A DNA stretch of 64,000 bases from JAVBNA01 sp031551875. Lineage in GTDB: Bacteria; Bacillota; Clostridia; Oscillospirales; Acutalibacteraceae. A program made the position numbers and the translations under genes. The notes below the pieces were generated by a model. That model did no database searches, was not told the origin of the DNA, and was given only the letters and a program-made list of their open reading frames with translations. Within the stretch, counting starts at the first letter, position 1; the number at the start of each line of letters is the position of its first letter. The stretch covers positions 17,728 to 81,727 of the forward strand of contig JAVBNA010000018.1 of assembly GCA_031551875.1 (NCBI GenBank). The letters run 5' to 3'. Below, one piece after another: positions 26,265 through 35,169 of the stretch.

Positions 26265-26926
26265 GGCAAACGCTCCTTGATTATTTTTGTCATCTGCATA
26301 ACCGACTGTTCGAGGGTATTGCCCGTTGTATCCGCCAAAATGGCGTCAGGCGCAGGCTTTAGGGGGGCAATGGGGCGCGTACGATCCTGTTCATCACGCT
26401 GAATGATGTCGGCCAGAACGGCGTCAAAGTCCGCCTCCATCCCCTTTCCACACATTTCCAGCGTGCGGCGCTTTGCGCGATCCTCGGGCGAGGCGGAGAG
26501 AAAAATCTTAATCTCCGCGTTGGGCAGCACCACCGTCCCAATGTCACGGCCGTCCATGATCACGTTGTACCGACGGGCAAGATCGCGCTGGAGCTCAAGC
26601 AGAAAGTCTCTCACCGCGGGCAGCGCCGACACCTTTGATGCCGCCATGGATACCTCGGGGGTACGCAGGCTGTCGGTCACGTCCTCTCCCAGGAGAATCA
26701 CTCGCTGCTCACCGTCCCTGTGGACAATGTCTACCGTCAGGCTGCTGAGCGCCTCCTCCACCTGTTCAAGGTTTTCGGGTACAATGCCGCGGCGCAGCAT
26801 GTGGAGCGCCACGGCACGGTAGAGCGCGCCGGTGTCTACGTAGGTGAACCGCAGCTCCTTTGCAATGCGTTTCGCGATCGTACTTTTGCCCGCCCCGGCG
26901 GGCCCGTCTATGGCAATGGAAATCAT
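26261..26926 (-). CDS. cmk: Cytidylate kinase
   Basis: A 221-residue CMP/dCMP kinase. Starts ISIAIDGPAGAGKSTIAKRI (P-loop), then YVDTGALYRAVALH (nucleotide-binding), DGRDIGTVVLPNAE and RDEQDRTRPIAPLKPA, all diagnostic. GGGAGGG ribosome site six bases before the ATG. It leads a chain with two plsC genes and ispH-rpsA; the cmk-rpsA association is widespread in bacteria. Confidence 0.96.
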   Translation of the reverse strand: MISIAIDGPAGAGKSTIAKRIAKELRFTYVDTGALYRAVALHMLRRGIVPENLEQVEEALSSLTVDIVHRDGEQRVILLGEDVTDSLRTPEVSMAASKVSALPAVRDFLLELQRDLARRYNVIMDGRDIGTVVLPNAEIKIFLSASPEDRAKRRTLEMCGKGMEADFDAVLADIIQRDEQDRTRPIAPLKPAPDAILADTTGNTLEQSVMQMTKIIKERLP

Positions 26927-26943
26927 GGTATACCCTCCCTATT

Positions 26944-28179
26944 TTAACAGGACTGACCGGCCAGATAGCCGGTAGACCACGCAATTTGCAGGTTAAAGCC
27001 GCCCGTGTATGCGTCGGTGTCGATCAACTCCCCGGCCAAATACAAGCCCTCACAGAATTTAGACTGCATGGTTTTGGGGTCGATCTCCTTGACGCTCACG
27101 CCACCCGACGTGATGATGGCCTCCTCAAGCGGACGGAAAGAGTCAATGTCCACAGGAAGCGCTTTGAGCAGACGGCAGAATGCGGCGCGCTGTTCCCGTG
27201 TGACCGAGTGAGCCTTGGTGTCGCCCGGAATGCCCGACAGCTCCACCATCAACGGGATCAGCTTGCGGGGCAGCAGGTCACTGAGCGTATGGGCAAAGTC
27301 GCGGTTCTGATAGGCGGTCAGGTCGCGTGTCACCCGTTTGTCGAGCTGCTCGGGCAAAAGCGCGGGTTTTAAGTCGATGAGCACCCGGTAGCGCCCCGCC
27401 CCCATCTCCCGCATGTGGGCGCTCGCGCTGAGCACCATAGGGCCGGATAGACCGAAGTGGGTAAAAAGCATCTCCCCGAAGTCGGAATAGATGACCTTGT
27501 TTTTTTTCAAGTCGAGCACTTGCAGGGCGGCATTTTTAAGGGACAGTCCCGTCAGCCGCCTGCACCACTCATCTATGGCGACCAGCGGTACGAGCGATGG
27601 CGCGGGTGTAATAACCGTATGACCCGCCTCGCGCGCCATCGCGTATCCGTCGCCGGTGGAGCCGGTCAGCGGATACGACGCGCCGCCCGTCGCCAGTATG
27701 ATCGCGTCCGCGTCGTAACGCGCACCTGATTCGGTATGCACGCCGCGCACGGCGCCCTCTGAGAGTATCAGTCCCTCGGCGCGCTCGCGCACAATTTTAC
27801 AGCCGCTCCGCCGCGCAAAGGCGACCAGCGCGTCCACGACCTCCATGGCCTTGTCCGACGCGGGAAAAACGCGGTTTCCGCGTTCCACCTTGAGTGAAAC
27901 GCCCAAGTCTTCAAAAAAAGCCATCACCGACCGTGCGTCAAACGCCGACCAGGCAGAGTATAAAAAACGTCCGTTGCGGGGGATGGCCGCGATGAACTCC
28001 TCCCGCTCGCATAAATTGGTCAGGTTGCAGCGGCCCTTACCGGTGATCAGCAGCTTGCGAGCCGGGCGTTCCATCTTTTCAAGAATGGTCACCGCTTTTC
28101 CCCCGCGAGCCGCCATGCCGGCCGCCATAAGCCCCGCCGCGCCGCCGCCGATGACCACTACCCGTTCATTCCTGCTCAT
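26944..28179 (-). CDS. BaiN/HI0933-like NAD(P)/FAD-dependent oxidoreductase
   Basis: A 411-residue flavoprotein. Begins VVVIGGGAAGLMAAGMAARGG (FAD-binding dinucleotide fold), then the family-specific ERPARKLLITGKGRCNLTN segment near 40, ILATGGASYPLTGSTGDGYA near 170 and the closing GGFNLQIAWSTGYLAGQ near 390. The family (HI0933/YhiN; clostridial BaiN belongs here) has broad, poorly known reductase roles. Start chosen at 28179 with GGGGGA upstream; it overlaps the end of the RpiR gene by 14 bases. Confidence 0.9.
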   Translation of the reverse strand: MSRNERVVVIGGGAAGLMAAGMAARGGKAVTILEKMERPARKLLITGKGRCNLTNLCEREEFIAAIPRNGRFLYSAWSAFDARSVMAFFEDLGVSLKVERGNRVFPASDKAMEVVDALVAFARRSGCKIVRERAEGLILSEGAVRGVHTESGARYDADAIILATGGASYPLTGSTGDGYAMAREAGHTVITPAPSLVPLVAIDEWCRRLTGLSLKNAALQVLDLKKNKVIYSDFGEMLFTHFGLSGPMVLSASAHMREMGAGRYRVLIDLKPALLPEQLDKRVTRDLTAYQNRDFAHTLSDLLPRKLIPLMVELSGIPGDTKAHSVTREQRAAFCRLLKALPVDIDSFRPLEEAIITSGGVSVKEIDPKTMQSKFCEGLYLAGELIDTDAYTGGFNLQIAWSTGYLAGQSC

Positions 28180-29044
28180 TGTGTCCCCCGTCGCTTTCAT
28201 AGACGTCCGACTGAGCCCATAAGAGCTCAAGCTCCCTAAACATCTCCGACACCTCGTCCTTCTTGCGAAGAGCGGTCGCGGCGATCAGCGCGTTGATCAG
28301 GCTGAGCGGCGCAACCAGGGAATCGACCACGGAGATCATGTCGCTGCGCGCAAGCAGAAGGCGGGTGGCATAGCTTGCCAGCGGCGAATCGGGAGAGTCG
28401 GTGATCGCAATCACCTTTGCGTGCTTCTGCGACGCGAATTTCAGGGCGCTGACCGCTCTGGCGGAATAGCGCGGGAAGCTGATCCCGACGACTACATCCC
28501 TGTCCGACAGACGGAAAAGCGCTTCGAAAATTTCGGTTTCGCTCATCGCGGTAATGATTTCCACCCGCTCGAAAATAAGTTTAAAGTAAAAGCCCATAAA
28601 GGTGGCCAGTCCGCTTGCGCTCCGGCCGCCCAATATGTAAATTTTGTCCGCCGCCGCGAGATCCTCCACCGCCAGGTTAAAGTCCTCACGGGAAGTGATT
28701 TCGGCTGTTTTGCGGATTTTATCAATGTCCATGCTGAGCACCCTGCCCAGGATATCCTCGCCGCCCAGACGGTCAATGGCCACCTCGATGCGCTGCACCG
28801 AAGTCAGCTTGTTGCGGATCATGTCCTGCATCGCATGTTGCAGCTGTGGATACCCCTCAAACCCGACCTCCATCGCAAAGCGCACAACGGTGGATTCGCT
28901 GACGCCCACGATCGCGCCCAGACGGGCCGCCGTCAGGTAGGCCGCCTTATCATAATGCTCGGCGATGTAAGCGGCGATGGCGCGCTGTCCCTTTGAGAAT
29001 TTCGCGCTTTGTTCTTCAATGCTTTGCAGCAGATTTTTTTTCAA
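28166..29044 (-). CDS. MurR/RpiR family transcriptional regulator
   Basis: A 292-residue regulator: an N-terminal HTH_6 domain (residues 1-77, including FSKGQRAIAAYIAEHY and VSESTVVRFAMEVGFEGYPQL) and a SIS sugar-phosphate-binding domain (about 120-260, with GGRSASGLATFMGFYF and the VVGISFPRYSARAV region). Such proteins usually sense phosphosugars and control neighbouring sugar genes; none is next to it here, so its target is unclear. It overlaps the flavoprotein gene. Confidence 0.92.
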   Translation of the reverse strand: MKKNLLQSIEEQSAKFSKGQRAIAAYIAEHYDKAAYLTAARLGAIVGVSESTVVRFAMEVGFEGYPQLQHAMQDMIRNKLTSVQRIEVAIDRLGGEDILGRVLSMDIDKIRKTAEITSREDFNLAVEDLAAADKIYILGGRSASGLATFMGFYFKLIFERVEIITAMSETEIFEALFRLSDRDVVVGISFPRYSARAVSALKFASQKHAKVIAITDSPDSPLASYATRLLLARSDMISVVDSLVAPLSLINALIAATALRKKDEVSEMFRELELLWAQSDVYESDGGHNEQE

Positions 29045-29085
29045 TCGCAGTCACCTGCACTTTCAGCAGTTTCATTATTCGCAAG

Positions 29086-29128
29086 AAGCCCTCGGAAAAG
29101 AGCAGGACGCCTGCACATTCCGAGGGAG
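29086..29128 (-). terminator. Terminator after the ECF-like membrane protein gene
   Basis: CCCTCGGAA and TTCCGAGGG (29089-29097 and 29118-29126) enclose a second GCAGG/CCTGC stem, giving a two-tier hairpin immediately after the stop at 29131 and before the RpiR gene. The downstream T content is modest. Confidence 0.65.
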
Positions 29129-29130
29129 GA

Positions 29131-29667
29131 CTATAACCCGAGCCGCTTGTGCAGGTTTTTTTGCAAACGGACGAGGTACAGGGTGATGAGCTTGGTAAAG
29201 GCAATGTCATACACCACAAAAAATACGTTTGCGAGCAGGAGCAGCACGATCGGAATCGCCTCTCCCGCGATCGAATAGCTTTCGGCGGGGATGCCCAGCA
29301 CCAGTGTCGCGAGAAGGTAGCATCCCAGTGCCGCGGCATTAAAGAAAATCATTTTCAGCGCCCACTCGAACGGGCGTTTTTTGAGCCGCTCAATGACGCC
29401 CTTGAGGATGGGATACAGCCCGAAAAAAAGACAGAACAGCACCACGGCCTCCTTGTCGGCGACAAAAAGCCCCGACAGCACCGCCACAACAAAATAGGAG
29501 GTCACGGCATATTTATACCCCGCTTCAATCACGGCCACCGTCAGCAACATACCCGCGATCGCACACAGGGAATAGGATGCGATGGACACAATGGAGGTTA
29601 AAAACATGATGACCACAGACACGGCGCACATGACACCGCACAAGGCCACCGACGTACTCTTTTTCAT
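29131..29667 (-). CDS. Predicted integral membrane protein (ECF S-component-like)
   Basis: A 178-residue protein with five or six hydrophobic segments: VALCGVMCAVSVVIMFLTS near 7, LCAIAGMLLTVAVIEAG, FVVAVLSGLFVADKEAVVLF, MIFFNAAALGCYLLATLVLG and IPIVLLLLANVFFVVYDIAF. The size, helix number and small-residue-rich N-terminus resemble substrate-capture subunits of ECF transporters, but I cannot name a family with confidence. Start at 29667 avoids overlap with the J-domain gene; that start lies 15 bases beyond its stop. Confidence 0.65.
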   Translation of the reverse strand: MKKSTSVALCGVMCAVSVVIMFLTSIVSIASYSLCAIAGMLLTVAVIEAGYKYAVTSYFVVAVLSGLFVADKEAVVLFCLFFGLYPILKGVIERLKKRPFEWALKMIFFNAAALGCYLLATLVLGIPAESYSIAGEAIPIVLLLLANVFFVVYDIAFTKLITLYLVRLQKNLHKRLGL

Positions 29668-29681
29668 CACAAAAGCCTCCG

Positions 29682-30299
29682 TCAGCAGCAGCGGATCAAA
29701 TCGCCGCCCATACATTCACAGCAGCAGTCGGCGCAGATGAGCGATGAGCAGACGTCACAGCCGCTGCAGCCGCCCGCCATGTTGGGGTTCGTGTTATAGC
29801 CGCCGCCGTAGACGCCGCCCCTCTGGCCGGTCACCTGGTTCATGGCCGTGCGGAATTCCATATTGTTCGGGTCCATCTGACAGGCGCGCTGGTAGTGGTT
29901 GTATGCCTCCTCCAGCCAGCCCCGGTTGTAAAGAATGGTTCCCTTGAGGTAATACCACTCGGCATCGCGCCGGTCAAGCGGCACGCCGCTCAGGATCTGG
30001 TCGGCGTCGGAGATGCGCCCGGTGCGGATGAAGCTACGCACATCGGAATACCCCGAAGCGTCTGAATAGCCCGTATAGCTTGAGGAAGAGCCTCTGGCTG
30101 TTCCGTTCTTGCGCTCGTTCATGATTGTGTCGTAGGCTTCGTTGATCTCCTGCATTTTTTCCGACGCAAGCTCCGCCATGGCGGGATCCTTATCAAAGCG
30201 GTCGGGATGATACTTTTTTGCAAGTGTGCGGTATGCTGTTTTGATTTCATCATCGGATGCGTTCCGATTTACGCCTAGGATGTTATATGGATCGCTCAT
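29682..30299 (-). CDS. J-domain protein with cysteine-rich C-terminal tail
   Basis: A 205-residue co-chaperone. Residues 1-68 are a complete J domain (YNILGVNRNASDDEIKTAY; HPD intact in KKYHPDRFD), so it should stimulate a DnaK. Then a Ser/Gly-rich linker with RGSSSSYTGYSDASGYSD, a short TPR-like helical repeat (KGTILYNRGWLEEAYNHYQR near 127), and a Gly-rich stretch. The last 30 residues hold ten cysteines, including a CCC triplet and a final CC. The cysteine tail may bind metal or a cluster. Its ATG overlaps the DUF5685 stop by 4 bases. Confidence 0.85.
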   Translation of the reverse strand: MSDPYNILGVNRNASDDEIKTAYRTLAKKYHPDRFDKDPAMAELASEKMQEINEAYDTIMNERKNGTARGSSSSYTGYSDASGYSDVRSFIRTGRISDADQILSGVPLDRRDAEWYYLKGTILYNRGWLEEAYNHYQRACQMDPNNMEFRTAMNQVTGQRGGVYGGGYNTNPNMAGGCSGCDVCSSLICADCCCECMGGDLIRCC

Positions 30300-31141
30300 T
30301 GCTGATTCCCTTTCTTGAGCAGTTCTCTCTGCGTGCTGATCATGCCGAGTGTCAGGATGTTGCGGAGGATGGGTTCAAATCGATGCACCGTGAGCAGGTC
30401 AAAGCAGGCAATGGCCTCATTGAGCGTCCAGGTGAGCATCCCGTCCAGCTGATCGTCTCTATATGAAAAATCCGCTTTGAGAAACGGATTGAAGTTTCCT
30501 TTTTTAGCGTCGTCCGCCCGGTCGTCGGCTGCGTCCATCAGATACACCCACCGTCCGACAAAATAGCCCAGACGGGACAGCACATGCTTTTGCACGCTGT
30601 CGGCCGACAGACTTTCCGCAACGCACGACAGCATGTGCGCGGTGGACTCTGCGGCCGCGTCGATCCCGGTTTCGGGATCTGTCTCGGCTTTGGCCTGCTC
30701 TTCCATCGCGTGCGCGACGAGGTCATAAAGCTCAGGATATTTTTTGCGCGCCTTCTTCATGGGGAAGTGCGCGACGGGCAAAAGCACCGCCGCCGCGATG
30801 CGGCGTCCCCAGCCCTTGTCGTGCAGGTTGTCGCGCAGCTTGAAGTAGGTCAGCAGCACGGCAACCGCTGCGGGAAGCTCAAGTGCACCGGCGTCCTCCT
30901 TGAGGTAGGTGCATTTTTTCAGCGGATTGACCCCGCACCGCCCCTTGGTAAAGCCGCCGCAGCCTTCCTTGAGCGACAGAGCCAGTAACGAAAGAAACGT
31001 GCAGTCATAGCTGAGCGTCATGCGCGCCGCAAAACCGAAATCCCGCCCGATGCGGCGGCACAGCGAACAGTATACGCCGCGGTACATTTCATATTCCTTC
31101 ACCCGCAGCTCCCTCTTGCACGGGCAGATGTAACCAAACAT
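30296..31141 (-). CDS. DUF5685 family protein
   Basis: A 281-residue protein that begins MFGYICPCKRELRVKEYEMY and continues YRGVYCSLCRRIGRDFG (C-x2-C), MTLSYDCTFLSLLAL and CGVNPLKKCTYL, matching the DUF5685 pattern. The conserved cysteines suggest a metal site; the rest is helical and resembles a terpenoid/phospholipid-processing helical bundle only loosely. Function unknown. The start at 31141 fits the family; the open frame upstream is non-coding. A TATAAT at 31191-31196 (minus strand) may be its promoter, but the -35 is weak. Tightly coupled to the J-domain gene (4-base overlap). Confidence 0.8.
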   Translation of the reverse strand: MFGYICPCKRELRVKEYEMYRGVYCSLCRRIGRDFGFAARMTLSYDCTFLSLLALSLKEGCGGFTKGRCGVNPLKKCTYLKEDAGALELPAAVAVLLTYFKLRDNLHDKGWGRRIAAAVLLPVAHFPMKKARKKYPELYDLVAHAMEEQAKAETDPETGIDAAAESTAHMLSCVAESLSADSVQKHVLSRLGYFVGRWVYLMDAADDRADDAKKGNFNPFLKADFSYRDDQLDGMLTWTLNEAIACFDLLTVHRFEPILRNILTLGMISTQRELLKKGNQQ

Positions 31142-31262
31142 CGGCTCTCCTTTACCCGCCGGGCAAAGCACCCGGCAGAAACACAATACTATTATATTAC
31201 AGGTTTCGCATCGCTTTTCCTTAAACAAATTGTAAACATTTGCATTCGCATCGCCATTCGTG

Positions 31263-31877
31263 TTATATTTTCCCCGGATCTGCCCCGAAACACGCTTCAA
31301 GCTGCGCTTTGTATTCCTCAAAACTCATCATGGCGCTTAAAATATCCGCCATGGCTGAGGTGCTCAGATGTTCGGGCAGTCCCAGAAAGCGCAGAAACTG
31401 TTTGCGCCTGGCCGATGAATCGGGGCGCCCCGATAGCCCTGCCTCATAGAGGTCGAGCTTTGTGACGGCAGCCATGGCAGGCGGCTCGTCCCCTTCTTGC
31501 TCCACTGTCACGCCCGCGTTTTGCAGCGCGCGCAAAAGCCTCTTGGTGCTCATGCCCTCCACCCCCAGCTTGCCCTCGGCGGAGGGCTTTTCCTTGCGCC
31601 GCTCCTTGCCGAACACGTCCGGGATGTAGCAGTGCTTGATATAATTGTTGTCAATTGAGCCGGTCAGGTGGTGGCGAATGAGAAAACCAGCCGCATCACT
31701 GTCGGTCAGGATCAGCAGGCCTCTGGTGCGCGCCAGTGACCGCAGCAGCTCCATTTTTTCCTTGTCTTTAAAAATCCGGAATCCCTCGGTGGTGAGAATC
31801 AGTCCCTCAACCAGCGAGGACAACCGGATTTTGTCATATTTTCCTTCTACGATGATCGCTTCGGTGACCCGGATCAT
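31263..31877 (-). CDS. rnmV: Ribonuclease M5 (5S rRNA maturation), Toprim domain
   Basis: A 204-residue protein with an N-terminal Toprim domain: TEAIIVEGKYDKIRLSSLV (catalytic Glu), then LLILTDSDAAGFLIRHHL (D-S-D), followed by a DUF4093 C-terminal region with VEGMSTKRLLRALQNAGV. RNase M5 trims 5S rRNA precursors, usually helped by ribosomal protein L18. Domain order and length match the Firmicutes enzyme. Starts 5 bases after holA. Confidence 0.9.
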   Translation of the reverse strand: MIRVTEAIIVEGKYDKIRLSSLVEGLILTTEGFRIFKDKEKMELLRSLARTRGLLILTDSDAAGFLIRHHLTGSIDNNYIKHCYIPDVFGKERRKEKPSAEGKLGVEGMSTKRLLRALQNAGVTVEQEGDEPPAMAAVTKLDLYEAGLSGRPDSSARRKQFLRFLGLPEHLSTSAMADILSAMMSFEEYKAQLEACFGADPGKI

Positions 31878-31881
31878 TCCT

Positions 31882-32919
31882 TCACTCCTTTGCGGAAAGG
31901 CGTTGCAGCTTTCCGATCAATTCTTCCAGGAGCACCCGCTTATCGGTGCGGGTACTTTTAAGCTTAATGTCTGTCGTGTGTAATAATTCAAGCGCACCGC
32001 GCAGATAGGCGGTGCTTTTTCCCTTAAAATCGCGCTGGGCGTTACGCAGCTTGAAGTCCTTGCCTTTGTAATCAAAGCTTGCGGTCAGGTGGGAAAAATC
32101 CCCATCGGAAGCCATGGCGACCCGCACGCGGTAGGCATCGACATAGACCGAGGACAGCGCGCCCAGAATCATCGTCGGCTCCACGCGCTTAAAAAACAGT
32201 CTGTCCAGCATCTTGTAGGCACTGTCATACTCCCCGCGCAGCAGGGAACGCACCATGGAAAACGCGTCGGCGGTGACCAGCGTGGTCGCCACTTCGTCAA
32301 TGTCCCCCTGCGTGATCTCCCCCTCGCCCCGGTAGGCGCATACCTTGTCGAGCTCCTGATGGAGGGTGTACATGTCGTCGCCGCACACCTCGATCAGATG
32401 GCTCGCGCAGTCGTGCGAAAGCTCGGTGCCCTGCCCTGCCGCCCGCTTCTGGAGAAAACGGATGAGCGCGTGAGGCTCCAGCTTTTTAAGCTCCACCGTA
32501 CAGCCCGCCGCCTTTACCTCGCCGAGCAGGGTTTTCCATGCGTTTTTGCGCTGGTCGAGCGGCATCGACGCCTGCCAGATCACCAGCACGGTGGTGTCCG
32601 GAATGTCGGAGAGCAGCTCGGACAGCTGCAATTGCTCATTTTTTTGCAGCGCGCCGAAGTCAAAGTCGCACACCGAGACGCATTTGCGCTCAGAGGTAAA
32701 GGGAAGCGCCATGGCCTCCATGATAAAATCCGAGGCGGCGCAGGTTCCGTCAAACGCATGAAAGTTAAAGCAATCGGGCTTGCCGCCGCACACCTTGTCA
32801 CAAAGCAGTTTGGCGTAATTTTTGATCAGATAGGGTTCGTTCCCATACAGGAGGTACGCCCGCTCAAAGGTTTTGTCCCGGATGTGGTGTCTGAGCACCG
32901 TTTCATTGATTTCGGGCAA
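31882..32919 (-). CDS. holA: DNA polymerase III subunit delta
   Basis: A 345-residue clamp-loader delta subunit that opens the beta clamp. It has AYLLYGNEPYLIKNYAKLL near 20, PDTTVLVIWQA near 107, AGCTVELKKLEPHALIRFLQ near 137 and the helical C-terminus VKKSTAYLRGALELLH-like (KGKSTAYLRGALELLHTTD). Located between comEC and RNase M5, the standard comEC-holA pair. Stop and next start are separated by 4 bases. Confidence 0.93.
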   Translation of the reverse strand: MPEINETVLRHHIRDKTFERAYLLYGNEPYLIKNYAKLLCDKVCGGKPDCFNFHAFDGTCAASDFIMEAMALPFTSERKCVSVCDFDFGALQKNEQLQLSELLSDIPDTTVLVIWQASMPLDQRKNAWKTLLGEVKAAGCTVELKKLEPHALIRFLQKRAAGQGTELSHDCASHLIEVCGDDMYTLHQELDKVCAYRGEGEITQGDIDEVATTLVTADAFSMVRSLLRGEYDSAYKMLDRLFFKRVEPTMILGALSSVYVDAYRVRVAMASDGDFSHLTASFDYKGKDFKLRNAQRDFKGKSTAYLRGALELLHTTDIKLKSTRTDKRVLLEELIGKLQRLSAKE

Positions 32920-32921
32920 GG

Positions 32922-35135
32922 CTATTCCTCCCTTCTCAGCCGCACCGCACGGCTGTCATAACAGGTCATCACGAGTGCGCCCTCGCCGCCGGTGGCATAG
33001 AGCGCGCCTTCGCCTTGGTCGATGGACGAAAGGGTTTCCTGAAGCCTCTCTTCTCCGGCGCTGTAAAAAACGTACTGCGCCTTGATATCGGAGAGCGAAA
33101 GAGGCGGCTCCGAAAAAATGAGCACATCGGGGCTACACCAGTCTGCGGACAGCTCAGACGCGTCGGTCTGTCCATTGAGGATCAGGAAGGAGATGCCGCG
33201 GATGGTCATGTAAACCGCCTGTCCCTCTCCGGCCTGCCGTGTGCGCAGGGTCACCTCATTCCAGAAGCGCACCTGGTTATCCGTAAAGGTGTATTTGACC
33301 GCCCAGCCGGGCAGGTTATGCTCCACCCTGCTGCGCATCGCACCGCTCTCCGGCATGAGGATGGCCTGCGCCGGATGACGTTCCAGCACACCGGACGCGC
33401 CGGCGGCTGACCCCGCGTCCAGCGCGGGCAGCACCATCAGGTCGAGCGTATCGGCACCCTGTCCCTTGAGGTAGTACAGCGCGTCCCGGCTGCACAGCTT
33501 GTTGCCGCCGCAGACAATGACCGCCGCATGATTCCGCTCGGTCACGGCGACAGAAAGCCCGTCCCCGACGTCCAGAACCGCCACCTCAATCGCGCCGTGC
33601 TCGGAGAGCTGTGCGCTGAACACACCCGCGAGAAGCAGCACAACCGACAGCAGCGCAGCCAGCCGATAGGGCGCTTTCTTTCGTCCCAGCGCATAGGCCA
33701 GCGCAAAAATCAGCACTGTCCCGAATAGCCAGAGCTTCACAAAATCCTGTGAGGTGTTGACCACCGCAAAGGGAAGCTCCGAGACCCACTTTGTGACAAG
33801 CAGCATCAGCTTGCCCATCAGCGCGGACACAATCCCGACCGGGTACTGCAAAAATGCCGTATACGGCACAAAGGACAGCAGGGCAAATACAAAGCTCCCA
33901 ATCAGCAGCCATGTACCGGGCAGGGACAGCACCACATTGACCAGCAGCGTCAGCGCGGAGATTTCGCCGAAACAAAGGATCTGCACCGGCAATGTAAAAA
34001 TCGTGGCCGCCAGCGAGATGGCGATGCTCTCAGTGATCCAGCCGGGCACATACCCGCGGGCGGCAGTGTCTATTTTTTCTGAGAGCCTCGGTCCCAGCAC
34101 CTGAATGCCCAGCGTGGCGCTGACCGACAGCAGAAAGCCGACATCGGTCGCGCAATAGGGGGAAACCAGACACATGAGAAGCACGGCGAAGCCCAGTGAA
34201 GTGCGCGGGTCTGGGCGGCGCTTAAACAGGTAGGACGCCTGTATAATCAGCACCATAATGCCTGAGCGGACAATGGAGGGCGTAAAGCCCGCCAGCGCCA
34301 TGTAAAACAGCGCAAACAGCATGAGAAACGGCACGCTCGCACGCCGGTTGAGCCTTAAAAAACTCAAAAACCGTGATAGCATCCCGAGCAGAACCGCAAA
34401 ATGCATACCCGAAAGCGCAAGCATGTGGGAGACGCCCGCGCTGCGAAAGTCGTTCTGGATGCTGCGGTCAAGTTCGCTGCGGTCGCCCAGCAGCATGCCC
34501 GTCATGAGCGCCCCCTCGTCACCGGGAAACACCTGCATGATTTTGTTTTTAAGCGCCGTGCGCACGGAGAGGACATGATACATCAGCGGCTTTTGCTCAG
34601 TCGTGCGCGACGCGGTCGCAAAATCGGTCACATAGCCGTACAGGTAGATGTCCTTGGCACGGTAGTGCGCGAGCGCGTCAAAGCCCTTGCTCCGCGGCGG
34701 CGTCATGAAGTGCACCTGCGCGGTCACCTCGTCATACGGTTCGGCTTCAATGGGCTGAGAGGAGGACAGGCGAAGCTTAAAATTTTTGGGTGCGCCCACA
34801 ATACCGGTGTCCCTGACCTGTACCACATAGTACACACGCCCGTTTGACCGGGTAGGCGGCTCAAGCAGCGTCACGGTCACCTCCGCCTCTTTGTCCGACA
34901 GGCGCATGACCGGCAGGTACTGCGCCGTCGTCACGGCAAAGAGGCTCCCGAGCGCAATGCATACCGTAACGCACAGCGTGAGCACCGTCCCGCTGCGCCG
35001 TCCGCCGAGCAGCATTTTAAGCACGGTGATAAACGCAAGAAAGAGCAGGACGACCGCAAACGTCCCCGGCAGCAGCAGGGCGCAAAGCAGCGTCAGCAGA
35101 TAGGTAAACCCCACAGTGAAAAGCGGCCGCTTCAC
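32922..35135 (-). CDS. comEC: ComEC/Rec2 family DNA-uptake-type membrane protein with degenerate MBL domain
   Basis: A 737-residue polytopic protein. The N-terminal soluble domain (residues ~60-190) and the Competence core (VSHMLALSGMHFAVLLGMLS near 223 to about 480) are clear. The C-terminal metallo-beta-lactamase-like domain begins AIEVAVLDVGDGLSVAV, but where the family has T-H-x-D-x-D-H-x-G-G it reads VLPALDAGSAAGASG, so the metal ligands are gone. ComEC imports single-stranded DNA; the MBL-like domain is thought to process it. GTG at 35135 is the best start, with GGAGG seven bases upstream. Next to holA. Confidence 0.92.
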   Translation of the reverse strand: MKRPLFTVGFTYLLTLLCALLLPGTFAVVLLFLAFITVLKMLLGGRRSGTVLTLCVTVCIALGSLFAVTTAQYLPVMRLSDKEAEVTVTLLEPPTRSNGRVYYVVQVRDTGIVGAPKNFKLRLSSSQPIEAEPYDEVTAQVHFMTPPRSKGFDALAHYRAKDIYLYGYVTDFATASRTTEQKPLMYHVLSVRTALKNKIMQVFPGDEGALMTGMLLGDRSELDRSIQNDFRSAGVSHMLALSGMHFAVLLGMLSRFLSFLRLNRRASVPFLMLFALFYMALAGFTPSIVRSGIMVLIIQASYLFKRRPDPRTSLGFAVLLMCLVSPYCATDVGFLLSVSATLGIQVLGPRLSEKIDTAARGYVPGWITESIAISLAATIFTLPVQILCFGEISALTLLVNVVLSLPGTWLLIGSFVFALLSFVPYTAFLQYPVGIVSALMGKLMLLVTKWVSELPFAVVNTSQDFVKLWLFGTVLIFALAYALGRKKAPYRLAALLSVVLLLAGVFSAQLSEHGAIEVAVLDVGDGLSVAVTERNHAAVIVCGGNKLCSRDALYYLKGQGADTLDLMVLPALDAGSAAGASGVLERHPAQAILMPESGAMRSRVEHNLPGWAVKYTFTDNQVRFWNEVTLRTRQAGEGQAVYMTIRGISFLILNGQTDASELSADWCSPDVLIFSEPPLSLSDIKAQYVFYSAGEERLQETLSSIDQGEGALYATGGEGALVMTCYDSRAVRLRREE

Positions 35136-35169
35136 GGCATGTCCTCCCTCCCACATTCAAAACGCATTT

